From NCBI GenBank assembly GCA_020025635.1, contig JAHHRU010000008.1, forward strand, positions 1-64,000: 64,000 bases of DNA. The letters run 5' to 3'. The translations under genes and the position numbers were made by a program. Positions 25,125 to 34,531 of this stretch are shown piece by piece. This DNA comes from Allofournierella sp. (lineage in GTDB: Bacteria; Bacillota; Clostridia; Oscillospirales; Ruminococcaceae). Each line of letters starts with the position of its first letter. Positions within the stretch are counted from its first letter, which is position 1. The notes below the pieces were generated by a model. It was not told where the DNA came from, did not search any database, and saw only the letters and a program-made list of their open reading frames with translations.

Positions 25125-26156
25125 ATGGCAAAGAAAGTTGTCACCTTCGGCGAACTGATGATTCGCCTGCAGCCCTATAACTACGAGCGTTTCGTTCAGG
25201 CCGACCACCTTGAGTTCACCTTCGGCGGCGGCGAAGCCAACGTTGCGGTTTCTCTGGCAAACTACGGCATGAACGCCGCCTACATTACCAAGCTGCCCGC
25301 CCATGCCATCGGCCAGGCCGCTGTGAACAGCCTGCGCCGCTACGGCGTGGACACCAGCATGATCACCCGCGGCGGTGACCGTGTCGGCATCTACTTCAAT
25401 GAGAAGGGCGCTTCTCAGCGTCCCTCCGTCTGTATCTATGACCGGGCCCACTCTGCCATCCAGGAGGCCCAGTCCTCGGACTTCAACTGGGATGAGATCT
25501 TTGAGGGTGCTGAGTGGTTCCACTTCACCGGCATCACCCCGGCCCTGGGTGAGAACCTGGTCGAGATCTGCAAGGAGGCCTGCAAGGCCGCCAAGGCTCA
25601 CGGCTGCAAGATCAGCTGCGACCTGAACTACCGCGGCAAGCTGTGGACCCGTGAGCAGGCCCGTGCCGCCATGACCGAGCTGTGCCAGTACGTTGACGTG
25701 TGCATCTCCAACGAGGAGGACGCAAAGGACGTGTTCGGCATCGAGGCTGAGGCCACCGACATCACCGCCGGCGAGCTGAACCGTGAGGGCTACAAGAGCG
25801 TTGCAAAGCAGCTGGCCGACAAGTTCGGCTTTGAGAAGGTCGCCATCACCCTGCGTGAAAGCAAGAGCGCCTTTGACAACGACTGGAGCGCCATGCTGTA
25901 CGACGTTGCTTCTGACGAATACTGCTTCTCCAAGAAGTATCACCTGCACATCATCGACCGCATCGGCGGCGGCGACTCCTTCGGCGGCGGCCTGATCTAT
26001 GCCCTGCTCAGCGGCTACAACACCCAGGGTGCTGTTGAGTTCGCCGTGGCTGCTTCGGCTCTGAAGCACTCCATCGAGGGCGACTACAACTTCGCCACCG
26101 TTGCTGAGGTCGAAAAGCTGGCCGGCGGCGACGGCTCCGGCCGCGTGCAGCGCTGA
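25125..26156 (+). CDS. kdgK: 2-keto-3-deoxygluconate kinase (PfkB family)
   Basis: The 343-aa ribokinase-family kinase has FGELMIRLQP, FGGGEANVAVSLANYG, and the C-terminal catalytic motif DRIGGGDSFGGGL containing the general-base Asp. It would phosphorylate KDG made by KduD to KDPG for the adjacent Eda. The substrate is inferred from context and overall KdgK resemblance. The ATG at 25125 is favoured over TTG at 25119; AAAGGAG is upstream. Confidence 0.92.
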   Translation: MAKKVVTFGELMIRLQPYNYERFVQADHLEFTFGGGEANVAVSLANYGMNAAYITKLPAHAIGQAAVNSLRRYGVDTSMITRGGDRVGIYFNEKGASQRPSVCIYDRAHSAIQEAQSSDFNWDEIFEGAEWFHFTGITPALGENLVEICKEACKAAKAHGCKISCDLNYRGKLWTREQARAAMTELCQYVDVCISNEEDAKDVFGIEAEATDITAGELNREGYKSVAKQLADKFGFEKVAITLRESKSAFDNDWSAMLYDVASDEYCFSKKYHLHIIDRIGGGDSFGGGLIYALLSGYNTQGAVEFAVAASALKHSIEGDYNFATVAEVEKLAGGDGSGRVQR

Positions 26157-26242
26157 ACGAGGCTTTTCGTTTTTTCCGGTATCGCTTTTCACCCTTTGGC
26201 TTTTCATGAGGGCAGGCTGTACCCCCCTTTTTGAAAATCTTC

Positions 26243-26302
26243 GGGCCGTGCTCTGCCGGTTCCCGGCGCTGCCGGGATCTGCGCTTTGAGCACGGCCCTT
26301 TT
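26243..26302 (+). terminator. Terminator after kdgK
   Basis: Eleven-base stem GGGCCGTGCTC / GAGCACGGCCC around a large GC-rich loop, then TTTT. The sulfatase start is only about 30 bases downstream, so some read-through is likely. Confidence 0.75.
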
Positions 26303-26331
26303 AATACCAAAAAAGAAAGAAGGATGTTTTC

Positions 26332-27780
26332 ATGGCAAAACGCAAAAACGTACTGCTGATCCTTGCGGACCAGCAGCGCATGGATACGGTAAGCGCCTAT
26401 GGGCTGAACCCGGTCTGCCGTACCCCGCACCTTGACCAGCTGGCCAAAGAAGGCATGAAGTTCAACAACGCTTACACCCCTTCGGCCATTTGCGGCCCGG
26501 CCCGCGCCAGCCTGATGACCGGCCTTTATCCCCACAAGCACGGCGTGATCGACAACGCCACCCAGCTGCATGATGATATCCCCCTTCTGGGCGACTGCAT
26601 GCACGAGGCCGGCTACTACTGCGGCTATGCGGGCAAGTGGCATGTGACCCCCCACAAGACCCCTGAGGAATGCGGTTTTGATGAGGGCAAGCCCTTCATG
26701 GGCTACGGCTTCCCCGGAAGCCGGCTGTTTCCCAGCCTGAAATTCGATGCGCCGCCCCGCAACACCCCCAACTATTACGCCGAATACCTGAAGGAAAACG
26801 GCTTTGAAAACATCGACGTTTCCCACGGCTTCATGGGCGACAACCCCAACCTGCAGATCCAGGAAATGTTCTGCAAGCACGAGGGCCCGGTGGAAAGCAC
26901 CATCGAGTACTTTGTTGCCCACGAAACCAACCGCCTGATCGACCAGGCCAAAAATCAGGACAAGCCCTTCTTCATCTGGGCCAACTTCTGGGGCCCCCAC
27001 AGCCCCAGCATCGTGCCGGAGCCCTACTATTCCATGTACGATCCGAACGATATCCCCGAACACCCCAGCTACCGGGACGAAATGCTGGACAAGCCCTACG
27101 GCTACCAGCTGAACCGGAAGATGTGGGGCCTGGACAGCGGCGGCTGGAAGAATTTCCAGGAGATCGCCGCCCGCTACTACGGCCACTGCACCATGATCGA
27201 CGATATGGTGGGCATGATGGTGGACAAGCTCAAGGCTGAGGGCCTTTACGATGACACCATCATCATCTACTCTGCCGACCACGGCGACAACATGGGCGCC
27301 CACGGCCTGATCGAAAAGGGCGCGTTCACCTTTGACGAGATCTACCACATCCCCATGGTGGTGAAGGGTGCCGGCACCAAGGACAACGACAGCTTCGTTT
27401 ACCTGCACGAGATCATGCCCACCATTCTGGACGTGGCCGGCGTGAAGCCCCCCAAGCCTGTGGACGGCGAGAGCATCCTGCCTTTGATGATGGGTCAGGA
27501 ATCCAACGGCCGCACCGAAGTATTCGGCGAATATCACAACCACTTCTACATCGGCCGCCAGCGCATGGTGCGGGACCACGACTATCAGTTCACCTTCAAC
27601 AACAGCGAAAAGGGCGAGCTGTATGACCTGAAAAAGGACCCCTACCAGATGCACAACGTGTGCTATGACCCGGCCTATGCGGATGTGAAAAAGAAGTATC
27701 TGGACATCATGTCCAAGTACATGAAGGAACTGAACGACCCGGTGAGCACCTGGTTCCACCGCATCCGGGATTTCTATTGA
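26332..27780 (+). CDS. Sulfatase (Cys-type, formylglycine-dependent)
   Basis: The 482-aa alkaline-phosphatase-fold sulfatase has the metal Asp/Gln motif LLILADQQR and the modification motif CGPARASLMTG (Cys54 to be converted to formylglycine). KWHVTPH follows, then YSADHGDNMGAHGL with the later metal Asp/His ligands. It lacks a signal peptide. A Cys-type motif in an anaerobe requires a radical-SAM maturase, which is encoded at 29552-30685. The substrate is presumably a sulfated uronic-acid oligosaccharide. Confidence 0.93.
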   Translation: MAKRKNVLLILADQQRMDTVSAYGLNPVCRTPHLDQLAKEGMKFNNAYTPSAICGPARASLMTGLYPHKHGVIDNATQLHDDIPLLGDCMHEAGYYCGYAGKWHVTPHKTPEECGFDEGKPFMGYGFPGSRLFPSLKFDAPPRNTPNYYAEYLKENGFENIDVSHGFMGDNPNLQIQEMFCKHEGPVESTIEYFVAHETNRLIDQAKNQDKPFFIWANFWGPHSPSIVPEPYYSMYDPNDIPEHPSYRDEMLDKPYGYQLNRKMWGLDSGGWKNFQEIAARYYGHCTMIDDMVGMMVDKLKAEGLYDDTIIIYSADHGDNMGAHGLIEKGAFTFDEIYHIPMVVKGAGTKDNDSFVYLHEIMPTILDVAGVKPPKPVDGESILPLMMGQESNGRTEVFGEYHNHFYIGRQRMVRDHDYQFTFNNSEKGELYDLKKDPYQMHNVCYDPAYADVKKKYLDIMSKYMKELNDPVSTWFHRIRDFY

Positions 27781-27805
27781 TCCTTTTCGGGAAGTCTTTC
27801 ATTGA

Positions 27806-27848
27806 AAAACCCCGCCTTGAATTTTTCAAGGCGGGGTTTTGTTTTTTT
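27806..27848. terminator. Bidirectional terminator between convergent sulfatases
   Basis: Sixteen-base stem AAAACCCCGCCTTGAA with three-base loop, followed by a long T-run on the plus strand. Confidence 0.92.
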
Positions 27849-29325
27849 ACTTTCGGGTGCGGGTGCTGCGCTTGATCTCTTCAATGCGGGCATCCATTTT
27901 CTTTACCAGGTCCATGTGGCGGTTTGCCACATTTTCACGCTGGCCGATGTCATAGCTCATGTTGTACAGCTGGGGATCACGGGAATGGCCCAGATCCGTA
28001 TTGGTGGTGTAGAAATAGTTTTCGTCGGTGTCGCAGGGCTGCATGTAGGTCCACTTGTCCACACGCAGGAAGTGGCTCTTGTTCAGAGCCTCGGCCAGGA
28101 TCTCGTCCCGGCCGTGGGTAGACCTGCCCATCAGGGCATCCAGCACGTCCTCACTGTCGGCAAAGCCTTCGCTGCCCAGGGGCACATCCAGCATCTTTGC
28201 AAAGGAAGCGCACAGGTCCACCTGGCTGATCAGCGCATGGGAGGAAGCCGGCTTTATGCGGCCCTTCCAGTTCACAATGAAGGGAACACGGGCACCGCCC
28301 TCAAACTGGCTGTATTTGCCGCCCCGCAGCGGGCCTGCGGGCCGGTGGCCGGCCTTGCGGTTGTACATCTCTGCCCAGTCCTGATAGCCGTCGTCCAGAA
28401 CGGGGCCGTTGTCGCTGGAGAACAGGATGATGGTATCCTCCCGGATGCCCAGCTCCTCGAGATAATCCACAAAACGGCCCACGCAGTCGTCCATTTCGGC
28501 GATCACGTCGCCGCGCACGCCCAGGCCGCTGGCCCCTGCGAAACGCTCGTTGGGCAGGCGGGGCACATGGGGCTGGTGCAGGGCGTAATACAAAAAGAAG
28601 GGCTCATCCTTATTTTCCCGCACAAAGTTTTTGGCTTCCCCCAGGAAGGTGTCGGCCAGGTCCTCATCCCGCCAGGTGGCCTTTTTGCCGCCGCGCATAT
28701 AGCCCAGGCGGCCCACGCCGTTCACGATGCTCTGATCGTGGCCGTGGCTGTACGGCATGCGCAGCATCTCGGGGTTGCGGGTCGCGGTGGGGATGTCATC
28801 AAAGGGGCATTCGTCCGCATAGGAAACCTCGATGGGGTCATTGGGGTCCAGGTTTTCCACCCGTCTGTTCTTCAGGTACACGCAGGGCACCCGGTCAGCG
28901 GTGGCGGGGAAGATGAAGGAATAATCAAAGCCCGCATCGTTGGGGGTCATGGAGATGTCCTTGTTCCAGTCGATGTCGTTCTGGCCCAGGCCCAGATGCC
29001 ACTTGCCTACCACAGCGGTGTGGTAGCCGGCCTGCTTGAAGATCTTGGGCAGGGTGGGCTGGTCGGCACGGATGATGCAGGCCGCATCACCGGGCAGGAT
29101 GTGGGTGCCCGCATTGCGGAAGGGATATTCGCCGGTCAGCAGGCTGTACCGGGCGGGGGTGCACACAGCCGAGGTGGAATAGCCGTCCTCAAAGCGGATG
29201 CCGCCCTCTGCCAGGGCATCCAGGTTCGGGGTGGCCACACCCACGCCGCCATAGCAGGACAGATCGCCGTAGCCCAGATCGTCCACATACAGGATGACCA
29301 CGTTGGGCTTTTTGTTGTTGCTCAT
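27847..29325 (-). CDS. Sulfatase (Cys-type)
   Basis: The 492-aa enzyme has VVILYVDDLGYGDLSCYGG (metal Asp pair), the CTPARYSLLTG motif (Cys55), GKWHLG and FSSDNGPV. It is closer to arylsulfatase A-like enzymes than the other two sulfatases here, suggesting a different sulfate position. There is no signal peptide. The ATG at 29325 follows AAAGGAG; the longer frame to 29472 begins in a T-rich promoter area and is rejected. It is downstream of the anSME gene on the same strand, with a terminator between. Confidence 0.93.
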   Translation of the reverse strand: MSNNKKPNVVILYVDDLGYGDLSCYGGVGVATPNLDALAEGGIRFEDGYSTSAVCTPARYSLLTGEYPFRNAGTHILPGDAACIIRADQPTLPKIFKQAGYHTAVVGKWHLGLGQNDIDWNKDISMTPNDAGFDYSFIFPATADRVPCVYLKNRRVENLDPNDPIEVSYADECPFDDIPTATRNPEMLRMPYSHGHDQSIVNGVGRLGYMRGGKKATWRDEDLADTFLGEAKNFVRENKDEPFFLYYALHQPHVPRLPNERFAGASGLGVRGDVIAEMDDCVGRFVDYLEELGIREDTIILFSSDNGPVLDDGYQDWAEMYNRKAGHRPAGPLRGGKYSQFEGGARVPFIVNWKGRIKPASSHALISQVDLCASFAKMLDVPLGSEGFADSEDVLDALMGRSTHGRDEILAEALNKSHFLRVDKWTYMQPCDTDENYFYTTNTDLGHSRDPQLYNMSYDIGQRENVANRHMDLVKKMDARIEEIKRSTRTRK

Positions 29326-29509
29326 TTTTTTCGCTCCTTTATCGAACCGTTTGGGATGGAGAAAAAACGGATGGATCGCTCTTCGTTTTTCACTGTTTTC
29401 CCTCTGCTTTTTATTATAGCGGTTCTGTTTTTGCCCCGCAAGGAAACTCTCTGGGAATTTCTTTGCTTTCATATGCTTTTTCTGTGCTTTTCTGGAAAGG
29501 CCCCATTCA

Positions 29510-29543
29510 AAAAGCCCGGCTGCTTTCGGCAGCCGGGCTTTTC
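29510..29543 (-). terminator. Terminator after the sulfatase maturase gene
   Basis: Fourteen-base stem AAAAGCCCGGCTGC with T5 on the minus strand. Confidence 0.85.
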
Positions 29544-29551
29544 ACAAACGG

Positions 29552-30685
29552 TCAGCGGCCCATGCGCCGCATCTGCATCTCGCACCGGGCGATGTGCTGG
29601 ATGCGGGGTGCCGCATGCTCAAAGAGCTTTTGGAAGGTTTTGCAGTAATAATTGTGGGTGCCGTCGGGCTCCCACAGCCAGTCACGGCGGCAGCCGCCGT
29701 TGCAAAGGCGCAGCCACTGGCACCGGGCGCATTCGGCCGGGCGCTGTGCGCCTTCCCGCAGGAACCTGCCGGCCGTTTCACCCTTTGCCATTTCCTCCAG
29801 GGCCTGCTCCTTCACATTGCCCATGCGCCACTCATCCAGCACATAGAAATCGCACGGGTAAATGCTGCCGTCGCCTTCCACCACAAAATAGCTGCCGCAG
29901 CCGCCGGAAGCGGCGCAGTTGCTGGCGGGCAGGCCCATGGCCAGATGCACATAGTCATCGAACAGGCGGATGCTGGTGTACCGGCCGGCCTCCCAGTCCC
30001 GATACCATTCGTCGAAGATTCCGCACAAAAAATCGGCATACAGCTCCGGGGTGAGGGAATAGGGGGTGCCGCCCCGGTTCTGTTCCAGCGGGTCCAGGCA
30101 GGGTATGAACTGCAGATAGCCCGAATTGAGCTTTTTGAGCCCGGCGTACACCTTCTGGGGATGGCGGGCGCACTGGCCGGTGACCACGCACAGCAGGTTC
30201 ACCGCAACGCCCTTTCGCAGCAGCAGCTTCACCGCCTTTTCGGCCCGGCCATAGCTTCCCTTGCGGGAGGCATCCACCCGGTTCAGATCGTGCAGGTCCC
30301 GGTAGCCGTCCACCGAGACGCCCACCAGGAAATCATATTTTTTCAGCAGCTCGGCCCACTCTTCATCAATGACGATGCCGTTTGTCTGGATGGCATACCG
30401 CACCTGAACGCCCAGCGGCCGCTTTGCCGCCACCCGGGCAGTGAAATCCCGAAAGAACGAAAGCCCCGCCACGGTGGGCTCGCCCCCCTGGAACATAAAG
30501 CTGATGGAGCCGTCCGGGTCCACCGCTTCAAAGCTTTTATCAATGAGGATATCGGCAGTCTCGCTGCTCATGATGCCATAGCTCTCCACATCCCGGATGT
30601 CGGCAATGTCGGCATAAAAGCAGTACCGGCAGCGCAGATTGCACAGGCTGGATGCGGGTTTTATCAAAAGATTTACGTTTTTCAA
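29552..30685 (-). CDS. Anaerobic sulfatase-maturating enzyme (radical SAM)
   Basis: The 377-aa radical-SAM/SPASM enzyme oxidises the sulfatase Cys to formylglycine. The first cluster is Cys15, Cys19 and Cys22 (CNLRCRYC). A GGEPT motif follows, and a C-terminal SPASM region holds several cysteines including CAASGGCGSYF, IYPCDFYVL and CARCQWLRLCNGGC. The start is a TTG at 30685 preceded by AAGGAAGA. Its presence beside three Cys-type sulfatases fits the usual sulfatase-maturase pairing. Confidence 0.95.
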   Translation of the reverse strand: MKNVNLLIKPASSLCNLRCRYCFYADIADIRDVESYGIMSSETADILIDKSFEAVDPDGSISFMFQGGEPTVAGLSFFRDFTARVAAKRPLGVQVRYAIQTNGIVIDEEWAELLKKYDFLVGVSVDGYRDLHDLNRVDASRKGSYGRAEKAVKLLLRKGVAVNLLCVVTGQCARHPQKVYAGLKKLNSGYLQFIPCLDPLEQNRGGTPYSLTPELYADFLCGIFDEWYRDWEAGRYTSIRLFDDYVHLAMGLPASNCAASGGCGSYFVVEGDGSIYPCDFYVLDEWRMGNVKEQALEEMAKGETAGRFLREGAQRPAECARCQWLRLCNGGCRRDWLWEPDGTHNYYCKTFQKLFEHAAPRIQHIARCEMQMRRMGR

Positions 30686-30746
30686 GGGTGATCTTCCTTT
30701 CCGCCGGGCAAACGGGCCCGCCCGGCGATGGTTTTACATTACTGTC

Positions 30747-30776
30747 ATTATAGCACAGCCGCCCGCAGGGTTTCAA
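30747..30776 (-). promoter_or_regulatory. Promoter of the sulfatase maturase gene
   Basis: Minus strand TTGAAA (30776-30771), 18-base spacer, TATAAT (30752-30747) with an extended TGC. Confidence 0.8.
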
Positions 30777-30780
30777 ACGC

Positions 30781-30828
30781 AAAAAGGGCCCTGTTTTGCG
30801 CACTGCGCACACAAAACAGGGCCTTTTT
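30781..30828 (-). terminator. Terminator upstream of the maturase gene
   Basis: Stem AAAAAGG(G)CCCTGTTTTG with an imperfect GC-rich loop and T-runs on both sides. It ends the transcript from the SGNH hydrolase gene. Confidence 0.8.
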
Positions 30829-30838
30829 CTGTCAGGGT

Positions 30839-30873
30839 GTTCTCATTCCCGGTACATGCCCGTGAATGAGAAC
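30839..30873. repeat. Inverted repeat in the SGNH-maturase gap
   Basis: A perfect 10-bp inverted repeat GTTCTCATTC-N15-GAATGAGAAC, without a T-run. A second imperfect hairpin (GGGCCCTC / GAGGGTCC) follows near 30923-30945. Together they fill the 267-base gap between the SGNH and maturase genes. It could be a dispersed intergenic repeat or a regulator site. Confidence 0.6.
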
Positions 30874-30952
30874 GCATTTTATTTCATCCCTATTTCCGAA
30901 TTGGAGTTTATCTACAAGCTGAGGGGCCCTCTTTTTGAGGGTCCGTTTTGTT

Positions 30953-32044
30953 TTACAGATTTTTGGCATCCAGCCCCAGCAGCTCCGCAAGCGGGGGAGC
31001 CAGCAGCCGGGCGATGCGGTAAAAGCCCAGGTCGTTGGGGTGCACTCCGTCCACCGTGCAGCAGTCGGCGCCGTCCTGCAGGGCAAGGGGGGCCGGGCTT
31101 TGGAACCGGATGCGCTCATCCCCTTCGGCCCGGGCCTTTTTCACCGTTTCTTCCACAATGGCCCGGCGGGCAAGGGTCTGGCCGTCCGGCCTTGGGTAAA
31201 AGGAGCTGGTGCACAGGATGGGCAGCTCCGGCCGCAGCCGGCGGATGGTGCGGTAAAAGGCCCGGTGGTGCTGCCAAAGGTCCTCGGGGCTTTCGGCGTT
31301 ATAATCGTATTCCATCACCAGTGCACACATGGGCTGGGCCGCAATGTACTCGGCCATGGCCTGTTCACCCCGGGCAGAGCCGGAAAAGCCCAGGTTGCGC
31401 TCGTCCAGATCCAGCATACGGCTGATGTGCCCGGCATAATGATAACCAGGGCTGCCGGCGCAGGCCCCCTGCGTGATGGAGGAGCCGTAATAAAGCACCG
31501 GCTGGGGCAGGCGGTAGCTGCCGCCTTTTGAAAGGGATGCACCCTCTCGCAGGCCGATCTCAAGCCCGCTCACATCGTTGTAAAGGGGGAACGCAAGGGT
31601 CAGGTCCCGGGGCTTTCGCTCTTCAAAGTGCAGGATGGCCTCATAGCCCTCCCGGCGGGCCTCCGGCTCCCAGGGCGGGACGAAGCCGCCCACCCGGCGG
31701 GCTTTTCCGTTTTCGGTCACAAACAGGGCAAAGCCGCCCGAACCGGTCAGGGGCATGTGGGGCATCTGGCACCAACCCGGCACCTTCACCCGGATGGCCA
31801 CACAGTCGGAATCCGTGCAAAACCGCAGCCGGCCGCCGGCAGTGTTGCGGAAAAGCCCCGCCACACCGGGGCTTACGCTTTGGGCGGTCTTGGGGGGCAT
31901 GCGCCGGTATTCCCCCTGCGAAAGGCCCGTTTCATCAAAGCCGAAGGGGCAGAACTCCGGCTTTTGGGCGCTGTGCCAGCAAAGGTTTTTTTCCTGCACC
32001 CGGCCGGGCACGTTCAGGTTTTTATCGATTTCATTCAGTTCCAT
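30953..32044 (-). CDS. SGNH/GDSL-family hydrolase
   Basis: The 363-aa protein has an N-terminal beta-rich domain (about 1-185) and a C-terminal SGNH esterase domain. The catalytic blocks are YYGSSITQG (nucleophile Ser), GFSGSARGE (Gly block) and DGVHPNDLG (Asp/His). These enzymes deacylate carbohydrates, so it may remove acetyl or other esters from the imported glycan. It overlaps the 3' end of the LacI-type regulator gene by 14 bases and is therefore in its operon. The start ATG at 32044 follows AAAGGAAAC. Confidence 0.85.
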   Translation of the reverse strand: MELNEIDKNLNVPGRVQEKNLCWHSAQKPEFCPFGFDETGLSQGEYRRMPPKTAQSVSPGVAGLFRNTAGGRLRFCTDSDCVAIRVKVPGWCQMPHMPLTGSGGFALFVTENGKARRVGGFVPPWEPEARREGYEAILHFEERKPRDLTLAFPLYNDVSGLEIGLREGASLSKGGSYRLPQPVLYYGSSITQGACAGSPGYHYAGHISRMLDLDERNLGFSGSARGEQAMAEYIAAQPMCALVMEYDYNAESPEDLWQHHRAFYRTIRRLRPELPILCTSSFYPRPDGQTLARRAIVEETVKKARAEGDERIRFQSPAPLALQDGADCCTVDGVHPNDLGFYRIARLLAPPLAELLGLDAKNL

Positions 32045-34256
32045 TTTTATGGTTTCCTTTCCGCTTGGGGCGGCGGTGATGCCCTGCGGCAAATTCTTTT
32101 TCATACTGCCGGGTGATGTTCTGAAGGGCCTGCTCCACGGTGACATGCCCATCCAGCATCCGGATCACTTCCGACCCGATGATATACTCCATCTGCTGCA
32201 GGTCAAAGTTTTCCCCGCCGCTGGGCGGATAGCAGTTGGCCCGGGATTCCCGGCAGCTTCTGCGTGCAAGCGAAAGCCAGGGGTATGCGGCCAGTGCCGC
32301 CGAGGACCGATATGCCTCGGTGCGGGCCGAAATGCCGCCCATCAGGGTCTGGGCCGTGGCGATATCGTCCCGGCTGACCCAGCGCAGCAAATCCAGCGCG
32401 GCTTCCCGGTCGGCGCAGCTGGTGGTGATGCCCACCACTGCACCGCTCATCATGGCATTGCCGCCGGGTACGCAGGTCCAGCCGAACTTATCCGCCACAC
32501 GGGAATCCGGGCTTACCAGCTCGGAAACCGCGGTAGTGAAGCAGATGCACATGGCGGTTTCTCCCCGGGCAAATTCCCGAATGGCGCTGTCCCAATATTT
32601 ATGGCCAGCCCCGGAAACACCGGCGGCAGCCTCCCGCATCTCTTCCATGGCCTGCCGCCCCGCTTTTGACTGGATGCGAAGCTGGCCGCTCAGGTCAAAC
32701 AGATCGTCATTATGGCTGAAATAACGGGTGAGATATTCCACGCCCGCCACACTGGGCTCCCCGGTGACCAGGGTCGCCCCATAAAGGGTGGGGGAGGATG
32801 GATTCAGCTTCCGTGTAAAGAACCGGGCGATCCGGTTGTACTGTTCATAGGTTTTCGGGGGTTCCAGCGGCTCATGATAGGTTTCAAAAAACAGCCGCCG
32901 CAGGCCCACATCCCCGAACAGATCCTTCCGGTACAAAAGCAGCTGCACGCTGACGGCGCTGGGCAGCGCCAGAAGGCGGCCGTCCACCGTGCTGTACCGG
33001 GTCTTTGTTCCGGGCAGAAAGCCGTCCAGGCGGCTTGCAAGCCAGGGGTCCAGCTCATCCAGCGGGGTCAGGCAGGAAGGCCCGAACCAGCGGAACCAGT
33101 CCACATCCATGCGCACGATATCATAGGGAAGGGGCTCGCCGCTTTGGAGCCGGTCATACAACTCCTGGTGAGACACCTTCTCCACCTGCACCCGGGTCCC
33201 GGTGTTTTCCCGGTAAAGCTCGGTCAGGCACTGCAGCACCTGGGTGGTGTGGCTGAAGCCGGAGGCCATCGTCAGGCTGCGGCCGGTGGGCTCAGTGTTT
33301 TGGGAAGGCCAGCAGGAAAAGCCCCGTGCCTCCAGCAGCTGCGTTTGCGGGGCATGGGCCCCGGAGTGGATCAGCCTTTCGGCTGCGGCACGGCCCAGCT
33401 CCCGGTAATCCGCCTCATAGCGGGTGAAGCTGTCTTCCGGGAAAACAAAAACAGGGGAGAAGGTGCAGATCTCCACCGGGCTGCTTTTGTAAAAACTGCT
33501 CCGCAGGTTTTCCACCGCCTGCGCCAGCGCAATGTTCTCGGTAACCACCACCTGGGGATGCGCATTGGCAAACAGGTTCACCACGTTCTGGTAACGGTAG
33601 CTGGTGGTGGTCACCCGGTCGGTGATCTCACATTCCGGCTCAAGCCGGGTCAGGGTTTCCATAAAGCCATCGTAAAACCGGCCGCTGCCCAGGCGTGTGA
33701 CGGGCTCCAGCAGCAGGGCCGCCCGCCGGTATCCCTTTTTTGCGACATATTCTGCCATGCGGCAGCCCGCCCCGTACATATCAAAGCCCAGATACGGGCT
33801 TTCGAACGGCTGGGGACGGCCCACAAAAAGGACATCCTTTTTTTCAAAGCCCGCATCATAATACGGCTGGCTCCCATCCTGAATGGAAGAAAACACCGCC
33901 ACGCCCTGGGCCCCCCGGGAACGCAGCAGCGGGATGCACCGGCGCTCGGATTCCGGGTCATCATCGGTGTGATGCAGATCCACCGAATAGCCCGCCTGCT
34001 CTGCGCAGGCGGTGAAGCCGGAATAAAAATCCAGATAGGGGCGGTCCCTGAAATTGGGCAGGACCACCGCCAGTGTTTTGGCCGAGCCTCTGCGCAGGTT
34101 CCGCGCGCGTTCGTTGATGGTGTACCCCATTTCCGCCACCGCGCCCATAACACGCCGGATCTTGTCGCTGCTCACATTGTCTTTTCCGTTCAGCACATTG
34201 GACACGGTGCCCTGAGAGACGCCGGCGGCCTTTGCAATATCCTTGATCGTTGCCAT
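32031..34256 (-). CDS. LacI-family regulator fused to a family-1 solute-binding-protein-like domain
   Basis: The 741-aa protein starts with a LacI helix-turn-helix (ATIKDIAKAAGVSQGTVSNVLNG, hinge to about 60) and a periplasmic-binding-like LacI sensor domain (about 62-345: LAVVLPNFRDRPYLDFYSGF, GVAVFSS, YRRAALLLEP). After about residue 355 comes a second ligand-binding module of roughly 350 residues. It looks like a cytoplasmic extracellular-solute-binding-protein type 1 (LTELYRENTGTRVQVEKVS, PYDIVRMDVDWF, LPSAVSVQLLLYRKDLF, WDSAIREFARGETAMCICF). No signal peptide is present. It lies divergent from the ABC importer operon and presumably controls it. The start ATG at 34256 follows AAGGAAGG. 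Confidence 0.85.
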   Translation of the reverse strand: MATIKDIAKAAGVSQGTVSNVLNGKDNVSSDKIRRVMGAVAEMGYTINERARNLRRGSAKTLAVVLPNFRDRPYLDFYSGFTACAEQAGYSVDLHHTDDDPESERRCIPLLRSRGAQGVAVFSSIQDGSQPYYDAGFEKKDVLFVGRPQPFESPYLGFDMYGAGCRMAEYVAKKGYRRAALLLEPVTRLGSGRFYDGFMETLTRLEPECEITDRVTTTSYRYQNVVNLFANAHPQVVVTENIALAQAVENLRSSFYKSSPVEICTFSPVFVFPEDSFTRYEADYRELGRAAAERLIHSGAHAPQTQLLEARGFSCWPSQNTEPTGRSLTMASGFSHTTQVLQCLTELYRENTGTRVQVEKVSHQELYDRLQSGEPLPYDIVRMDVDWFRWFGPSCLTPLDELDPWLASRLDGFLPGTKTRYSTVDGRLLALPSAVSVQLLLYRKDLFGDVGLRRLFFETYHEPLEPPKTYEQYNRIARFFTRKLNPSSPTLYGATLVTGEPSVAGVEYLTRYFSHNDDLFDLSGQLRIQSKAGRQAMEEMREAAAGVSGAGHKYWDSAIREFARGETAMCICFTTAVSELVSPDSRVADKFGWTCVPGGNAMMSGAVVGITTSCADREAALDLLRWVSRDDIATAQTLMGGISARTEAYRSSAALAAYPWLSLARRSCRESRANCYPPSGGENFDLQQMEYIIGSEVIRMLDGHVTVEQALQNITRQYEKEFAAGHHRRPKRKGNHKNGTE

Positions 34257-34423
34257 TTGATGCCAGCCTTCCTTTCCATTGGTTTTCCTGCTTCCCGGGC
34301 CCGGTTTCAGGCGCTTTGAGCGCCTGCATCCGTTTTGGGCTGCTTTGGAAATACGTTCGATTATAAGCCTACCCTTAAAAAAGCGGCCTGTCAATTCCTC
34401 TTCTGCCAATGCCGGCGGAAATA

Positions 34424-34440
34424 GTGCACAATTTTTACAC
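34424..34440. promoter_or_regulatory. Possible operator (site 1) for the LacI-type regulator
   Basis: GTGCACAATTTTTACAC is an imperfect dyad in the divergent regulator/importer gap (34257-34607). It resembles site 2 at 34532 in its GTGCA half. Confidence 0.4.
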
Positions 34441-34491
34441 CCATTTCATTGTACAGTCAAACAAATTTGGTGAATATGCTTCAAAAAGCTA

Positions 34492-34520
34492 TTGACACGT
34501 TTCAAAAACTGGGGTATATT
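34492..34520 (+). promoter_or_regulatory. Promoter of the ABC importer operon
   Basis: Consensus TTGACA (34492-34497), a 17-base spacer and TATATT (34515-34520). Confidence 0.85.
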
Positions 34521-34531
34521 CTGGGTAGATC

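Noticed and set aside
24158..26289. Short alternative frames inside eda and kdgK
   Set aside because: They overlap genes with complete, recognisable domains and have no ribosome sites.
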